NCBI GenBank assembly: GCA_963965975.1
Contig: OZ014421.1
Coordinates: 3,275,001-3,339,000, forward strand
Direction of reading: 5' to 3'
Source: Xestospongia bergquistia
Lineage: Eukaryota; Porifera; Demospongiae; Haplosclerida; Petrosiidae
DNA length: 64,000 nt
Position 1 is the first letter of the stretch; every line of letters begins with the position of its first letter. The notes under the pieces were generated by a model. That model did not search any database. It had not been told where the DNA came from and saw nothing but the letters and a program-made list of their open reading frames with translations. Shown in pieces: positions 26,301 to 37,551 of the stretch. Both the position numbers and the translations under genes were made by a program.

Positions 26301-26420
26301 CCTTAGTTTTAGTGCATTTGTTATCTTAACTAAGCTTATCGTAAGTCTTTTTGAAATTTACTAACTGGTATATTTTATAGCAAGTCTCAATAAAAATGGA
26401 CGATTGTTTTTTTTTAGTAC

Positions 26421-26563
26421 TAGCCTCGTACCCAGACTTTTGCGAAAGAAAAGAAACCCTGATCATTACTGCTTGTGCTTTCATATAATTATTGACATCA
26501 CATTGACGCGCAAACAGTAGTTACCAGGCTCTTTTCTATTGCGAAAGCTTGGCTACAAAGCTA
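26421..26563. mobile_element. Short MITE copy 15
   Basis: 143 bp. Left flank TTTTAGTAC; the right flank ACTTCAGTAC is mutated. Confidence 0.8.
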
Positions 26564-27836
26564 CTTCAGTACAAGCCTTTTTACCCCCATTGTCTTTATT
26601 TTTGTATCAGTATGAGCTTATAATAGTTTGTACTAGAAATCTTAAGACAACATTACTTCCTTTTAGCAAGCAATGAGTCACGACTTTATTTCTGCAGGGC
26701 ATTTTAGCAAGACAGAAGAAGGAGCTGCATTGCATTCAGCTAAGTGATTTCACAGTGTCCCTGCAGTAAATCCGAGACACTAATGTTTCTCGCTACAGCC
26801 TATGGGCAAATAAATAGAGTCAGAGTATCAATACTTCATTTGTGTTACTATATCTGGCTTGACTTTGAATTCAATGAGCTTTAACCCTTAGTTTTATTGC
26901 ATTTGTTATCTTTAACTAAGCCTGTAATAAGTCATTTTAAAAGATATATCTCACCTTTCCTTGTCTGTGTAATATATACACTTTAATAACCAGTATATTT
27001 AGTACAATGTAGCAAGTCTGAATAATATTAGTCCAGTGTTTTTAAAAGGCTTTTTACCCCCGTTGTGTCTGCTTTTGTATCAGTATCAGCTTGTAAAGGT
27101 TTGTACTAGAAATCTTAGACAGCATTCCTTCGTTTTAGCAACTACTTAGTCATGACTTTATTTCTGCAGGGCTGTTTAGCAAGACAGAAAAAGGAACTGG
27201 ATTTCATTCAACCAAATCATTTGACAGTGTGCTCTGCAGTAAATCCGAGACAATATATCTTCCTCACTACAGCCCAAGGGTAAATAAATACAGTCAAGTG
27301 TCAATACTTCATGTGCATTAGTATATCTAGGTTGACTTTAAACTTATTGTGTCTACTTTTGTATCAGTATCAGCTTGTAATGGTTTGTACTAGAAACCTT
27401 AGACTGCATTACTTCATTTTAGCAATGAATGTGTCAGGACTTTACTTCTGCAGGGCTGTAGATCAAAAACAGAAGAAGGAACTGTATTCCATGCAGGGAA
27501 GTCATTTGACAGTGTTCTCTGCAGTAAATCCAAGACAATAATGTTCCTCGCTACAGCCCAAGGGTAAATAAATACAGTCAAGTGTCAATACTTCATGTGC
27601 TTTAGTATGGATCAAAACAGAAGAACCAACTGCGTTCCATGCGGGGAAGTCATTTGACAGTGTTCTCTGCAGTAATTCCAAGACAATGAAATTCCTCGTT
27701 ACAACCAAAGGGAAAGACAGTAGTAACAAATGTGACCATAAATACGAAAATGGTACCTAACGCGCAAACAAATTTCGAGTGAATGCTTGCGTAAAAATTG
27801 TTGCTATGCAGCCATCTTAACCCTTTTTTAACGATA

Positions 27837-27896
27837 GACGCGATATCGCGTCATAAAACGTTATTACTGCAATGGCGAATGACGCGAATACGCGTC
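27837..27896. other. Subterminal palindrome pair of piggyBac 1
   Basis: A perfect palindrome GACGCGATATCGCGTC begins 16 bp inside the element. A second, slightly degenerate copy (GACGCGAATACGCGTC) begins 44 bp later. The position just inside the TIR matches the layout of the internal repeats of the well-studied cabbage-looper piggyBac, so transposase binding is the likely role. Confidence 0.7.
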
Positions 27897-28030
27897 ATAC
27901 TTAATACCTGTCTTCAGCGCGACGTTGACAGTGACTGCTGGAGGTGCTAAACACCCACACACGGTAAACCACAACACTTATGTGATATGATATTATACTT
28001 GATACTTGATAATAAAATATTTGAATAGAA

Positions 28031-30177
28031 ATGGATGACAGACAACTTTTTACTCGAGAAGATGTTTTACAAATTATATGTGAGGAAGAAGATGATGAGG
28101 GACCTCCAGAGATAATGTTTCCTGGTAGCGACGAGGAATTTGGTCTTTATGATGATGATGATGAGAATGATGATGAACCTAGGTAATAAAAAGTGATTTA
28201 TGAAAGAAATATGTGACCTTATATAAACAGGCATGATGATACAATTAACAAACACAAGTTAAATCTTACAGACAATGATCTCAGGTAAATGAAAGTAAAA
28301 AACATCATAAGATTTTTACTATGTAACTAACCAGCTGCTCTGATCAAGACTTTGGATCTAGTGTTTCTACAATCCCACAAATATTACCACATATACCTGA
28401 TGGGATAAATAACATATTGTAAGAAAAGAAACACATGTGAATTAATTTTTTTTAAACTTATTACCAGGATAACAACAACATCTGTGCAACAAAATTCACC
28501 TGTTCTGTAAGTGACCAAAAAAGTAATAATAATTACTTACTTGAAATACTTAGAACTATATCACAAGAATCAGATGATATAACTAAACCTACTGATGACT
28601 CTCCTGAGTCAAGTCGACAAATTAGGTAATACTTAAACAAGTGTCACCTCTTTATGAATGTTAACTATATCCACAGCTCTGAAAAAAAAGTGAAATGGTC
28701 TAACGATCTAAGACGAATTGAAGTTGATCCATTTACGGCACCAACTGGACCAACTTTGACCCTCCCAACTTGTCCAATTACCACTTTTCTTCTCTTCTTT
28801 ACCGAGTCTCTTTTTGAATTAATTGCAGTAGAAACAAACAGATATGCACAAACCTGTATGGGAGAGGAAGAGTACACAAAATGGACCAATGTGACAATTG
28901 ACGAATTAAAGGCATACATTGGATTTAAAATACTCATGGGAATAATACGCTTACCATCTCTGTACGACTATTGGAAAAAAGATCCTTACTATCATTATGG
29001 ACCAATAGCAAATAGAATTTCTAGAGATAGATTTATGGAAATTGGAAGATATCTACACTTTGTAGATAATTCAACGTTAGCACCACCAGGATCAGATGAA
29101 TATGACCGCCTTGGAAAAGTGAGACCAGTCTTGGAACAACTATCGAAACAATTCACAGCTCTGTATAATCCAAGCAGAGACTGTAGTATTGATGAGGCAA
29201 TGATACCTTTTAAGGGACGTAGTAGCATGAAGCAGTACATACCCAAAAAACCGATAAAACGAGGATTCAAGGTTTGGACAAGGGCAGATAGCAAAAATGG
29301 GTTTGTATCTGAGTTTCAAGTGTATGTTGGCAAAAAGAAAGAAGTTGAAAGAAGACTAGGAGCAAGAGTGGTGAAAGATCTAACACGAAAGATAGTTGGA
29401 AAAAATCATCATGTCTACTGTGACAATTTTTTTACAAGTATTCCACTATTCCAAGATCTATTAGATGACAAAATCTGTGCCTGTGGAACTATACGCTCTA
29501 ACAGGGAATTTTTTCCACAGGATTTCAAGTCAGATTTAAAAAAGGGATTCAAAAAAAGAGGAGAATACAAACTGCTACAAAGTGGAAATTTAGTCATTGC
29601 CCTGTGGCAAGACACAAAAGTTTTTACGGCTATATCTACAAATTCACAACCAAATGAAATAGTTGAAGTAAAAAGAAAGCAAAAAAATGGTGAGAAACAG
29701 CTTGTTCAATGCCCAGAACTTATAGCTAAGTATAATGAAAATATGGGTGGAGTTGATAAAAATGATCAACTGCGACAATACTATAGTATTAGAGCTCGTG
29801 GACGGAAATGTTATAAGTACATTGCCTACTTTAGCATAGATTTAGCCATCACAAACTCTTACATTTTTCATAGTCTTCTGTCTGAACCAACTTTTTGTAA
29901 CTTGAAAGACTTCCGTCTCAATCTTGCAACTCAACTCATTGGCTCTTACAATAGTCGAAAACGTGCTGGTCGTCCTTCTATATTACCATCAAAAAAATTT
30001 TGCCAGAGTCATTTTCCAAAGAAACCAAATGATAAACGGTACCGATGTCATTACTGCTACACCTATAAGAAGATAAGGAAAGATACTCAATGGTATTGTG
30101 AAGATTGTAGTATACACCTCTGTCACACTGGGAAGAGTGATGACTGTTTCATACTCTATCACACTCAATATCTTTAG
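28031..30177 (+). CDS. piggyBac transposase 1, five exons, 615 residues predicted
   Basis: My exon model is 28031-28182, 28335-28418, 28468-28506, 28554-28625 and 28677-30177. All four introns are GT-AG and phase 2, and the joined frame is open for 615 codons. The N-terminus is acidic (MFPGSDEEFGLYDDDDE), as is usual for the family. The DDE_Tnp_1_7 core follows, with presumed catalytic aspartates in CSIDEAM (D288), HHVYCDN (D365) and MGGVDKND (D476). The C-terminus is a cysteine-rich zinc-binding domain (RCHYC, WYCEDC, then C and H residues). The enzyme excises and inserts the element at TTAA without leaving a scar. The start is the first ATG after the leader. The large last exon also has an in-frame ATG at 28654, but the upstream exons fit too well to ignore. 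No lesion is visible. It acts in the nucleus. Confidence 0.9.
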
Positions 30178-30570
30178 CTACATAGTACTCTTCAACAGTT
30201 AAGCAACCAGACAAATTACATATATAATCAATCTCTCTTATTTATACTAAAATATATAAAGAAGCTATACCATACTTTATTGTTCCTGTTACTTACTACT
30301 CAAGCAAAAAGTCAACTCAACATAAAGAAAAACACAAATGGTAGACAAATGTAGGTTGGACTTACGTGTACTCAACTATAATAACAGCGCTTGTTGTTAC
30401 TCAATTGTACTGACATCCTTACAGGTTAAAATGAGAGTTAGAAACTAGTTATAGCTTTATTTGAACACGTTAGAACATTTCTAAAGCGTCTTCTTGAAAA
30501 AACAGTGTGCTTATGGCTTGAGGGAAAATTTATTTCGTCATCGCGTGATCCTGCCCACGCAATTATTTCG
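30178..30570. other. Non-coding 3' region of piggyBac 1
   Basis: AT-rich DNA between the transposase stop and the right TIR. No further frame of interest. TTGCGTGGGC lies close to the right end and a similar word sits near the right end of the 46.9-kb element. Confidence 0.6.
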
Positions 30571-30752
30571 TTAAAAAAGGGTTAAACAGGAAGCTTTAAA
30601 ATTTATTATGTATCGAGATCAATGATTGACCTTCATGAATACCAAATAACATTGACTTCCTGCTCAAGATGGATGCGTAGCAACCGTTTCTACACAAGCA
30701 TTTGTTCAAAATTCACTTGCGCGTTAGGTACCATTTTCGTATTTATGGCCAC

Positions 30753-33700
30753 AAATACAGTCAGAGAAGCAGTACTCCATGTGCAGTAGTATATCTAACC
30801 TATCGACTTTATTTCTGCAGGGCATTTTAGCAAGACATAAGAAGGAACTGGATTGCATTCAGCTAAGTGATTTGACAGTGTCCCTGCAGTAAATCCGAGA
30901 CACTAATGTTTCTCGCTACAGCCCATGGGCAAATAAATAGAGTCAGAGTATCAATACTTCATTTGTGTTAGTATATCTAGCTTGCCTTTAAATTCAATGA
31001 GCCGTAGCCCTTAGTTTTAGTGCATTTGTTATCTTTAACTAAGCCTGTAATAAGTCATTTTAAAATATATATATCACCTTTCCTTGTCTGTGTAATATAT
31101 AGACTTTAATAACCAGTATATTTAGTACAATGTAGCAAGTCTGAATAATATTAGTCAAGTATTTTTAAAAGGCTTTTTACCCCCATTGTGTCTGCTTTTG
31201 TATCAGTATCAGCTTGTAAAGGTTTGTACTAGAAATCTTAGACAGCATTACTTCATTTTAGCAACTAATTAGTCATGACTTTATTTCTGCAGGGCTGTTT
31301 AGCAAGACAGAAGAAGGAATTGGATTTCATTCAACCAAATCATTTGACAGTGTTCTCTGCAGTAAATCCGAGACAATATATGTTCCTCACTACAGCCCAA
31401 GGGTAAATAAATACAGTCAAGTGTTTATACATCATGTGCGTTAGTATATCTAGGTTGACTTTAAACTTATTATGTCTACTTTTGTATCAGTATCAGCTTG
31501 TAATGGTTTGTACTAGAAACCTTAGACTGCATTACTTCATTTTAGCAATAAATATGTCTGGACTTTACTTCTACAGGGCTGTAGATCAAAACAGAAGAAG
31601 GAACTGTATTCCATGCAGGGAAGTCATTTTGTTCTCTGCAGTAATTCCAAGACAATGAAATTCCTCGTTACAACAAAAGGGAAAGACAGTAGTAACAAAT
31701 ACAGTCAGGGAAGCAGTACTCCATGTGCTGTAGTATATCTAACATGACTTTTAAATTCAGTGAGCTTTAGCCCTTTGTTTTAGTGCATTTGTTATCTTAA
31801 CTAACCTATCGTAAATCTTTTTGAAAATTAGTAACCGGTATATTTTGTAGCAAGTCTCAATAAAATTGGATGAGTGTTTTCATTTAGTACTAGCCTCGTA
31901 CCCAGACTTTTGCAATAGAAAAGAAACCCTGGTTATTACTACTTGTGCTTTCGCATAATTATTGACATCACATTGACACGCAAACAGTAGTTACCAGGCT
32001 CTTTTCTATTGCGAAAGCTTGGCTATAAGGCTAATTTAGTACAAGCCTTTTTACCCCATTGTCTTTATTTTTGTATCAGTATGAGCTTGTAATATTTTGT
32101 ACTAGAAATCTTAAGACAGCATTACTTCCTTTTAGCAAGCAATGAGTCACAACTTTATTTCTGCAGGGCTTTTTAGCAAGACAGAAGAAGGAACTGGATT
32201 GCATTCAGCAAAGTGATTTGACAGTTTCCCTGCAGTAAATCCGAGACACTAATGTTTCTCGCTACAGCCCATGGGTAAATAAATAGAGTCAGAGTATCAA
32301 TACTTCATTTGTGTTAGTATATCTAGCTTGACTTTAAATTCAATGAGCTTTAGCCCTTAGTTTTAGTGCATTTGTTATCTTCAACTAAGCCTGTAATAAG
32401 TCAGTACTTCGTACAATGTAGCAAGTCTGAATAATATTAGTCAAGTGTTTTAAAAGGTTTTTTTTCCCCCATTGTGTCTGCTTTTGTATCAGTATCAGCT
32501 TGTAAATGTTTGTACTAGAAATCTTAGAAAGCATTACTTCGTTTTAGCAACTAATTAATCATGACTTATTTCTTCAGGGCTTTTTAGCAAGACAGAAGAA
32601 GGAACTGGTTTTCATTCAACCAAATCATTTGACAGTGTTCTCTGCAGTAAATCCGACACAATATATGTTCCTCACTACAGCCCAAAGGTAAATAAATACA
32701 GTAAAGTGTCAATACATCATGTGCGTTAGTATATCTAGCTTGACTTTAAACTTATTGTGTCTACTTTTGTATCAGTATCAGCTTGTAATGGTTTGTACTA
32801 GAAACCTTAGACTGCATTACTTCATTTTAGCAATGAATGTGTCAGGACTTTACTTCTACAGGGCTGTAGATCAAAAACAGAAGAAGGAACTGTATTCCAT
32901 GCAGGGAAGTCATTTGACAGTGTTCTCTGCAGAAAATCATAGACAATAATGTTCCTCGGTACAGATCAAGGGTAAATAAATACTGTCAAGTGTCAATACT
33001 TCATGTGCATTAGTACATCTAGCTTGAGTTTAAACTATTGTGTCTACTTTTGTATCAGTATCAGCAATGACCTTTAGCCCTATCTACCTTGACTTTTAAT
33101 TCAATGTGCTTTAGCCTTATCTAACATGACTTAAAAATTCAATGAGCTTTAGCCCTTAGTTTAGTGCTTTTGTAGTATCAGCTTGTAATAGTTTGTGCTA
33201 GACAGTGTTACTTCGTTTTAGCAAGCAATGAATCATGATTTTATTTTTAGCAAGACAGAAGAGAAACTGGATTTCATTCAGCTAAATCATTTAACAGAGT
33301 TCTTACAGTTTTTCGCTACTACCCAAGGGCAAATAAATATGGTCAGAGTAGCAATACTCCATGTGTGTTAGTATATTCAGTGATCTTTAGCCCCTAGGTT
33401 TAGCGCATCTGTTATCTGAACTAAGCCTGTCGTAAGTCATTTGGAAACATATCTGACTAGTGCTTTTCCAGTATATTTAGTACAATGTAGCCCATTTAAA
33501 CCTATTGTGTCTACTTTTGTATCAGTATCAGCTTGTAATGGTTTGTCACAACTTTATTTCTGCAGGGTTATTTACCCTCACTATCTCTACATTTGTGTCA
33601 GTATCAGATGGTGCTGTATTATTGGTTGGTTGTTGTATTGTGTATACTTATGAATATGATTATCATGTGTAGACTTCCTGTCCCGTAAGTTATCTATGCA

Positions 33701-34317
33701 CTATGTATTATAAAATGTGCATATTGTGGAGATTTTTTTGAGTCTTGAGTATTGTCCTATATCATATGTGAATGTGTTTGTAATGGTTGTACTACAAATC
33801 ATTAGAAATGTATCACTTTATTTTAGCAACTAATGTGTCAGGACTTTACTTCTACAGGGCTGTGGAGCAAGACAGAAGAAGTAACTGTATTCCATAAAGG
33901 CAAGTCCTCACTACAAGAAAGGGAAAGACAGTAGTAACAAACACGGTCAGAGAAGCAGTACTCCATGTGCTCTAATGTATCTAACGTGACGTTTAAATTC
34001 AGTGAGCTTTAGCCCTTAGTTTTAGTGCATTTGTTATCTTAACTAAGCTTATCGTAAGTCTTTTTGAAATATAATATCTCACTAGTCCGTAATATAAAGA
34101 CTTCAGTAACCGGTATATTTTGTACAATATATATAGCGAGTCTCAATAAAATTAGTCGAGTGTTTTTATTTTAGTACAAGACTTTTTACACCCATAGTGT
34201 TTACTTTTGTATGAGTATGACTTTGTAATGGTTTATACTAGAAAACTTAGGACATTACTTCTGCAGGGCCATTTAGCAAGACGAAAGAAGGATCTGGACT
34301 CCATTTTGCCAAGTCAT
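30753..34317 (+). repeat. Exon-like tandem array, block 2 (duplicate copy B)
   Basis: Continues the unit interrupted at 27731 and parallels 23.5-26.3 kb through the 25.34-kb-type module (here 33.06-34.00 kb). Exon-like units near 31.28-31.42 and 32.58-32.69 kb keep KTEEG-type frames but end in an alternative frame. The block ends at the TTAA where piggyBac 2 is inserted. Confidence 0.8.
31891..32033. mobile_element. Short MITE copy 16
   Basis: 143 bp, sister of copy 14, with ATTTAGTAC flanks on both sides. Confidence 0.85.
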
Positions 34318-34331
34318 TTAACCCTTTCCGC

Positions 34332-34395
34332 GCCACCGACGCATTTATGCGTCGGTGGCTGATTGTTCACCAGCGCCGACGACGCATTTATGCGT
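34332..34395. other. Subterminal palindrome pair of piggyBac 2
   Basis: A 28-bp palindrome (13-bp arms, 34332-34359) has the core ACGCATTTATGCGT, which begins 17 bp inside the element. The same 14-bp core recurs 43 bp later at 34382-34395. Spacing and placement match those of element 1, although the sequence differs. Confidence 0.7.
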
Positions 34396-34543
34396 TTCGT
34401 GTATATAACATCTCGTACGTTGATCGATTTACCCAGAAACTTCAGTATTTCATAGAACATGACCTTTTTTCCAATTTTACTTTAATAAACCACTCCCTTA
34501 TACCGTAAAACACTTTAGTTAGCAGCTGTGAAAACATTACACA

Positions 34544-36512
34544 ATGGCAGATAAGTTAACCACAGAAGATGTTATTATAAGGCTGTTTAGTGATGAAGAT
34601 GAGAGCGATTTTAGTGACATTTTTGATGAAGACTTAGGTATTATAATATTTAATTATATTTTATTTCAATAAAGCAAAAAAATTATATATATATATAGAT
34701 GATGAAATTGATGTAGTAGCTGATAATATTGCTGTGGTTGATGAGACTGAAAAAGAACAATTGAATGGTAAGCTAAAAATTACTTTGCAATATATTGTAT
34801 TATCATTATAAAACTTACCTGTAATAGTAAGTGGTAGTGGAAGTGTACATGGAGGTCGTGATAGGCGTGGCAGGGGACGTGGAGGTGGTGGTAGAGGACG
34901 AGGTGGTTGTTACAGTGGTGTTAGGGGACGAGGTGGTTGTAGTAGTAACGGGAAAGGAGGTGATGGAGCTGAACCGTGGATACCAGTGGATGACCTCCAA
35001 GCTGACATTCCACCAACAGCTATCCCATTCATGGAACAGCCAGGACCAAAAATTTCACTATCGGCAGACTCTTCCCCACTGGATTTCTTTTCTCTTTTCT
35101 TTAATGACGTAATAATTCAGATGCTTGTTGATGGTACAAATGAGTATGCTGGTGATGTTATTGCTGAGAAGGAGAGAGGTGGAAAATTAACTCCAAAATC
35201 CAGATGGGTGAAGTGGAGACTAGTCACCACAGAAGAAATGAAGGCGGTCCTGGCGGTTATTATAAACATGGGGGTAATGCATTGCCCGGAACGAGCTAGC
35301 TATTGGAAGACATCATGGGAGAGTTATATACCATTCTTCCATGATGTTCTTCCACGTAACAGGTTTGAAGAGATCTTCTGGATGTTACATCTACAAGAAG
35401 ACACAACATCAACAAGACTACGACGAATTGACAAAGTTAAGCCTCTTCTCGATCAACTGCTTACAACATTCCAGAGTGTTTTCTACCCTGGACGTGAGAT
35501 TTCAGTGGATGAAACAATGGTTGGTTTCAAGGGTAGGGTTGGTTTCCGCCAATATTGTCCACTGAAACCGATTAAATGGGGCCTCAAGTCCTTTGTTCTT
35601 GCTGATAGTGCTACAGGGTTTATTCTCAATATAATCCCGTACACTGGAGGTGAGACAAAGGACATATATCTGTCAAATTGTAACCCTGAACTCCCAAGCC
35701 TCACCCAGATAGTGTTGGCTCTTGTTGAAAATTATCTTCACAAGGGTCATCATATTTATGCTGACCGGCTCTATTCTAGTGTCCCTTTGGTTGATGAGCT
35801 AGAGAGGTGTAACACTGGTTACACTGGGACATTAGTTAGGACTCGGCAACAGCTTCCAAGTGTGGTAAGTGGCAAAAGTTTCAAATTGAACAAGGGAGAA
35901 ACTAAGGCGTGGAGAGATGGAAAGAAATTGGTGTTGGCATGGAGGGACAAAGGGAAGCCAACAGTAATGATCTCCACTGTCTATCAGGGGTCAATGACGA
36001 CAGTTCGAGGTCGCCGTGGAGAAACCAGGGAGAAACCTCTGGTTGTTGACAAGTACAACCAGAGCATGGGTGGAGTTGATATAGCTGATCAGTATGGATG
36101 TTACTATTCATTTGGAAGGAGGAGTATCAAGTGGTGGAGGAAGCTCATGTTCTGGTTGCTGGAGGTCAGCCTTGTGAATTCTTATATCCTCTATAAGGCA
36201 ACTTCCTCAAATCATTTGTCACATTCTGACTATCGGCGTAAGCTTGTAGTTGGATTGTGTGAGGGGTTGCCTGTAGGAGATGTAAGACGACAGCTCATGC
36301 GGCCTACCAGGTTGGAGGAGAGGTTCGAGGGACGTCATTATATTGAACGAGGACAGTCAAGACGTAGGTGTATTGTATGCAACAATGCTAAAAGAGGACA
36401 AAGACACGACACTATCTTTTATTGTAAAACATGCACACATAATCCACCATTACACCCTAACATTTGTTTTGAACGTTACCACGAACTTGTTAATTATCAT
36501 TTAGCTACATAA
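34544..36512 (+). CDS. piggyBac transposase 2 with RGG-rich N-terminus, three exons, 615 residues
   Basis: Exons 34544-34637, 34699-34767 and 34828-36512 join through two GT-AG phase-1 introns into 615 open codons. Residues about 1-54 are acidic (LFSDEDESDFSDIFDEDL). Residues about 60-100 form an arginine-glycine block (RGRGRGGGRGRGG), then WIPVDDLQ leads into the DDE_Tnp_1_7 core. Presumed catalytic aspartates are in ISVDETM (D282), HIYADRL (D367) and MGGVDIADQ (D472). A C-terminal cysteine-rich domain follows (RRCIVCNNA, FYCKTC, then histidines). The reaction is TTAA-specific cut-and-paste transposition. The RGG block is not something I associate with the family; it could bind RNA or DNA. 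The last exon alone is open only from a GTG, so the upstream exons are needed. No lesion is visible. Confidence 0.9.
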
Positions 36513-37150
36513 ATAAACTATATAAATATTACTTACTTGTCACTGTTTGTACTATGTTGTATTGCATTGTATAACTATTGTCTTGAAATTGTGGTTTGTA
36601 ATTATGATACATCTTACTAGAAGCTTCACATGTCTTGCTACAGACAAAAGCAACATACTAAAGCTGAAGCTTTTTGTTCATCTAATAACCTTACACTGTA
36701 GCTAGTGATCACCTATTTCACTATCCTCAAAAATGCCTAATTGCTCTATTTTACAACCACAAGATAAGTACATTCCAAAAACAGAAGGCCACGCCCACTC
36801 AAAGAACTAGTACTACAACGCAAAAAAACAATGCAACGAAGAAATAAGAAACATTCTACTCATTCCTACTATCATCTAAGTCTATTTCAAATAAAAAAAA
36901 ACATGGGGACTCTTGAAAGATGCTTTATACGTCATTTACAATGTGTGCGTACTTATAACATAATGCTTACCTTGTAGACGACGAATACACAATTCATTAG
37001 AAGAACAAAACATCCAGGTATCCATATTGAAGCAAACTTGAAACAGCTAAACTTCTAGGAGACAGTTTAGAGATGATACAAGAGCTTAAACGCAACCACT
37101 CCAACCCTGAAAATACTCGTGCGTTGGCAGTAGTTACTTGCTTTATGCGC
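36513..37150. other. Non-coding 3' region of piggyBac 2
   Basis: No open frame of note. It contains a GGCCACGCCCACTC word near 36.79 kb and then AT-rich DNA to the right TIR. Confidence 0.6.
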
Positions 37151-37374
37151 ATGCGCGAAAAGGGTTAACAGTGTTCTGCAGTAAATAACATTCCTCGCTA
37201 CAGCCCTAAGGCAAATAAATACGATCAGAATATCATTACTTCATGTGCGTTAGTATATCCACCTTGACTTTAAATTGAATGCGCTTTAGCCATTAGTTTT
37301 AGTGCATTTGTAGTATCAGCTTGTAATGGTTTGTACTAGAAATCTTAGACAGCGTTACTTCCTTTTAGCAAGCA

Positions 37375-37551
37375 ATGAGTCACGACTTTATTTCTGCAGG
37401 GCTTTTTAGCAAGACAGAAGAAGGAACTGGATTTCATTCAGCCAAGTCATTTGACAGAGTTCTCTGCAGTAAATCCGAGACACTAATGTTCCTCACTACA
37501 GCTCATGAGCAAATAAATAGAGTCAGAGTATCAATACTTCATTTGTGTTAG
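37375..37551 (+). CDS. Array exon with complete 58-codon frame, short-tail form (unknown product)
   Basis: ATG lies 7 nt after the CCTTTTAG acceptor. The 58 codons read MSHDFISAGLFSKTEEGTGF, SFDRVLCSKSETLMFLTT, then QINRVRVSILHLC and TAG. The duplicate at 50306-50482 keeps the same open frame, with only two amino-acid differences that I can see. At the place where other units have a GTAAAT donor, this unit reads GCAAAT, so translation would run on to the TAG. Function is unknown. Retention of the frame in both duplicates may just reflect their recency. Confidence 0.35.
   Translation: MSHDFISAGLFSKTEEGTGFHSAKSFDRVLCSKSETLMFLTTAHEQINRVRVSILHLC

Larger units (their letters stand above)
5199..27731 (+). 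repeat. Main exon-like tandem array, block 1
   Basis: This is a continuous run of related units made of an intron-like part and an exon-like part. Typical order inside a higher-order unit: short MITE; unit with ATGAGTCACGACTTTATTTC; unit with CTAATTAGTCATGACTTT; unit with ATGTGTCAGGACTTTACTTC whose exon runs on to a TGA; then AATAAA about 150-200 nt later; then the next MITE. Spacing between MITEs is mostly 1.4-2.2 kb, which sets the higher-order period. Most exon frames are broken by TAG in CTGTAG, by TGA in AAGTGA, or by 1-2 nt indels. Open frames of 65-76 codons that run across intron and exon in other frames recur here. They follow from repetition and I do not annotate them as genes. Confidence 0.85.
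27817..30585 (+). mobile_element. piggyBac-type transposon 1 (apparently complete)
   Basis: Both ends are TTAA target duplications followed by matching 14-bp terminal inverted repeats, CCCTTTTTTAACGA. The total is 2769 bp including both TTAAs. It carries one spliced transposase gene plus a non-coding 3' region (30178-30570). The TTAA target lies inside the left arm of the surrounding MITE. Intact termini and an open gene suggest a young, possibly still mobile copy. Confidence 0.93.
27732..30752. mobile_element. ~256-bp MITE of a second family, interrupted by piggyBac 1
   Basis: The left part (27732-27816) and right part (30586-30752) form inverted repeats of about 100 bp that start GTGRCCATAAATACGAAAAT on both strands. 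They are flanked by a 4-bp direct repeat AAAT (27728-27731 and 30753-30756). Removing the piggyBac at its TTAA leaves a ~256-bp non-coding element with near-full-length inverted repeats. The same array position without the element exists near 23.52 kb. I cannot assign the superfamily. Confidence 0.8.
34318..37168 (+). mobile_element. piggyBac-type transposon 2 (apparently complete)
   Basis: 2851 bp bounded by TTAA on both sides. Terminal repeats are CCCTTTCCGCGC on the left and CCCTTTTCGCGC on the right strand. The empty site (CATTTAACAGTGTTCTGCAG) is preserved in sister array units, for example near 40.45 kb. It encodes one transposase; 36513-37150 is non-coding. Its termini and protein differ clearly from element 1, so it is a separate lineage. 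Confidence 0.93.

Noticed and set aside
5305..27729. Repeated minus-strand frames of 75 codons (start MLLLSFPFVVTRNF) at about ten places
   Set aside because: They are the reverse strand of the same exon-like units. Their recurrence follows from repetition, they cross the splice-like signals, and the plus-strand frame explains the conserved motifs better.
28272..28284. A 13-nt microexon in piggyBac 1 (between TTACAG and GTAAAT)
   Set aside because: Including it creates an immediate stop after the first exon; skipping it gives an open frame through all remaining exons.
6609..32949. Repeated plus-strand frames of 65-76 codons (MCVSISRLTLNLLCLLLYQY and similar), which look like signal peptides or membrane segments
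   Set aside because: They consist mainly of intron-like, T-rich sequence before the acceptors. The hydrophobicity reflects composition, and the exon part is read in a different frame from the intact copies.
34815..35000. Minus-strand 61-codon Ser/Thr-rich frame
   Set aside because: It is the antisense of the RGG-coding exon of piggyBac transposase 2; its low complexity mirrors that exon.
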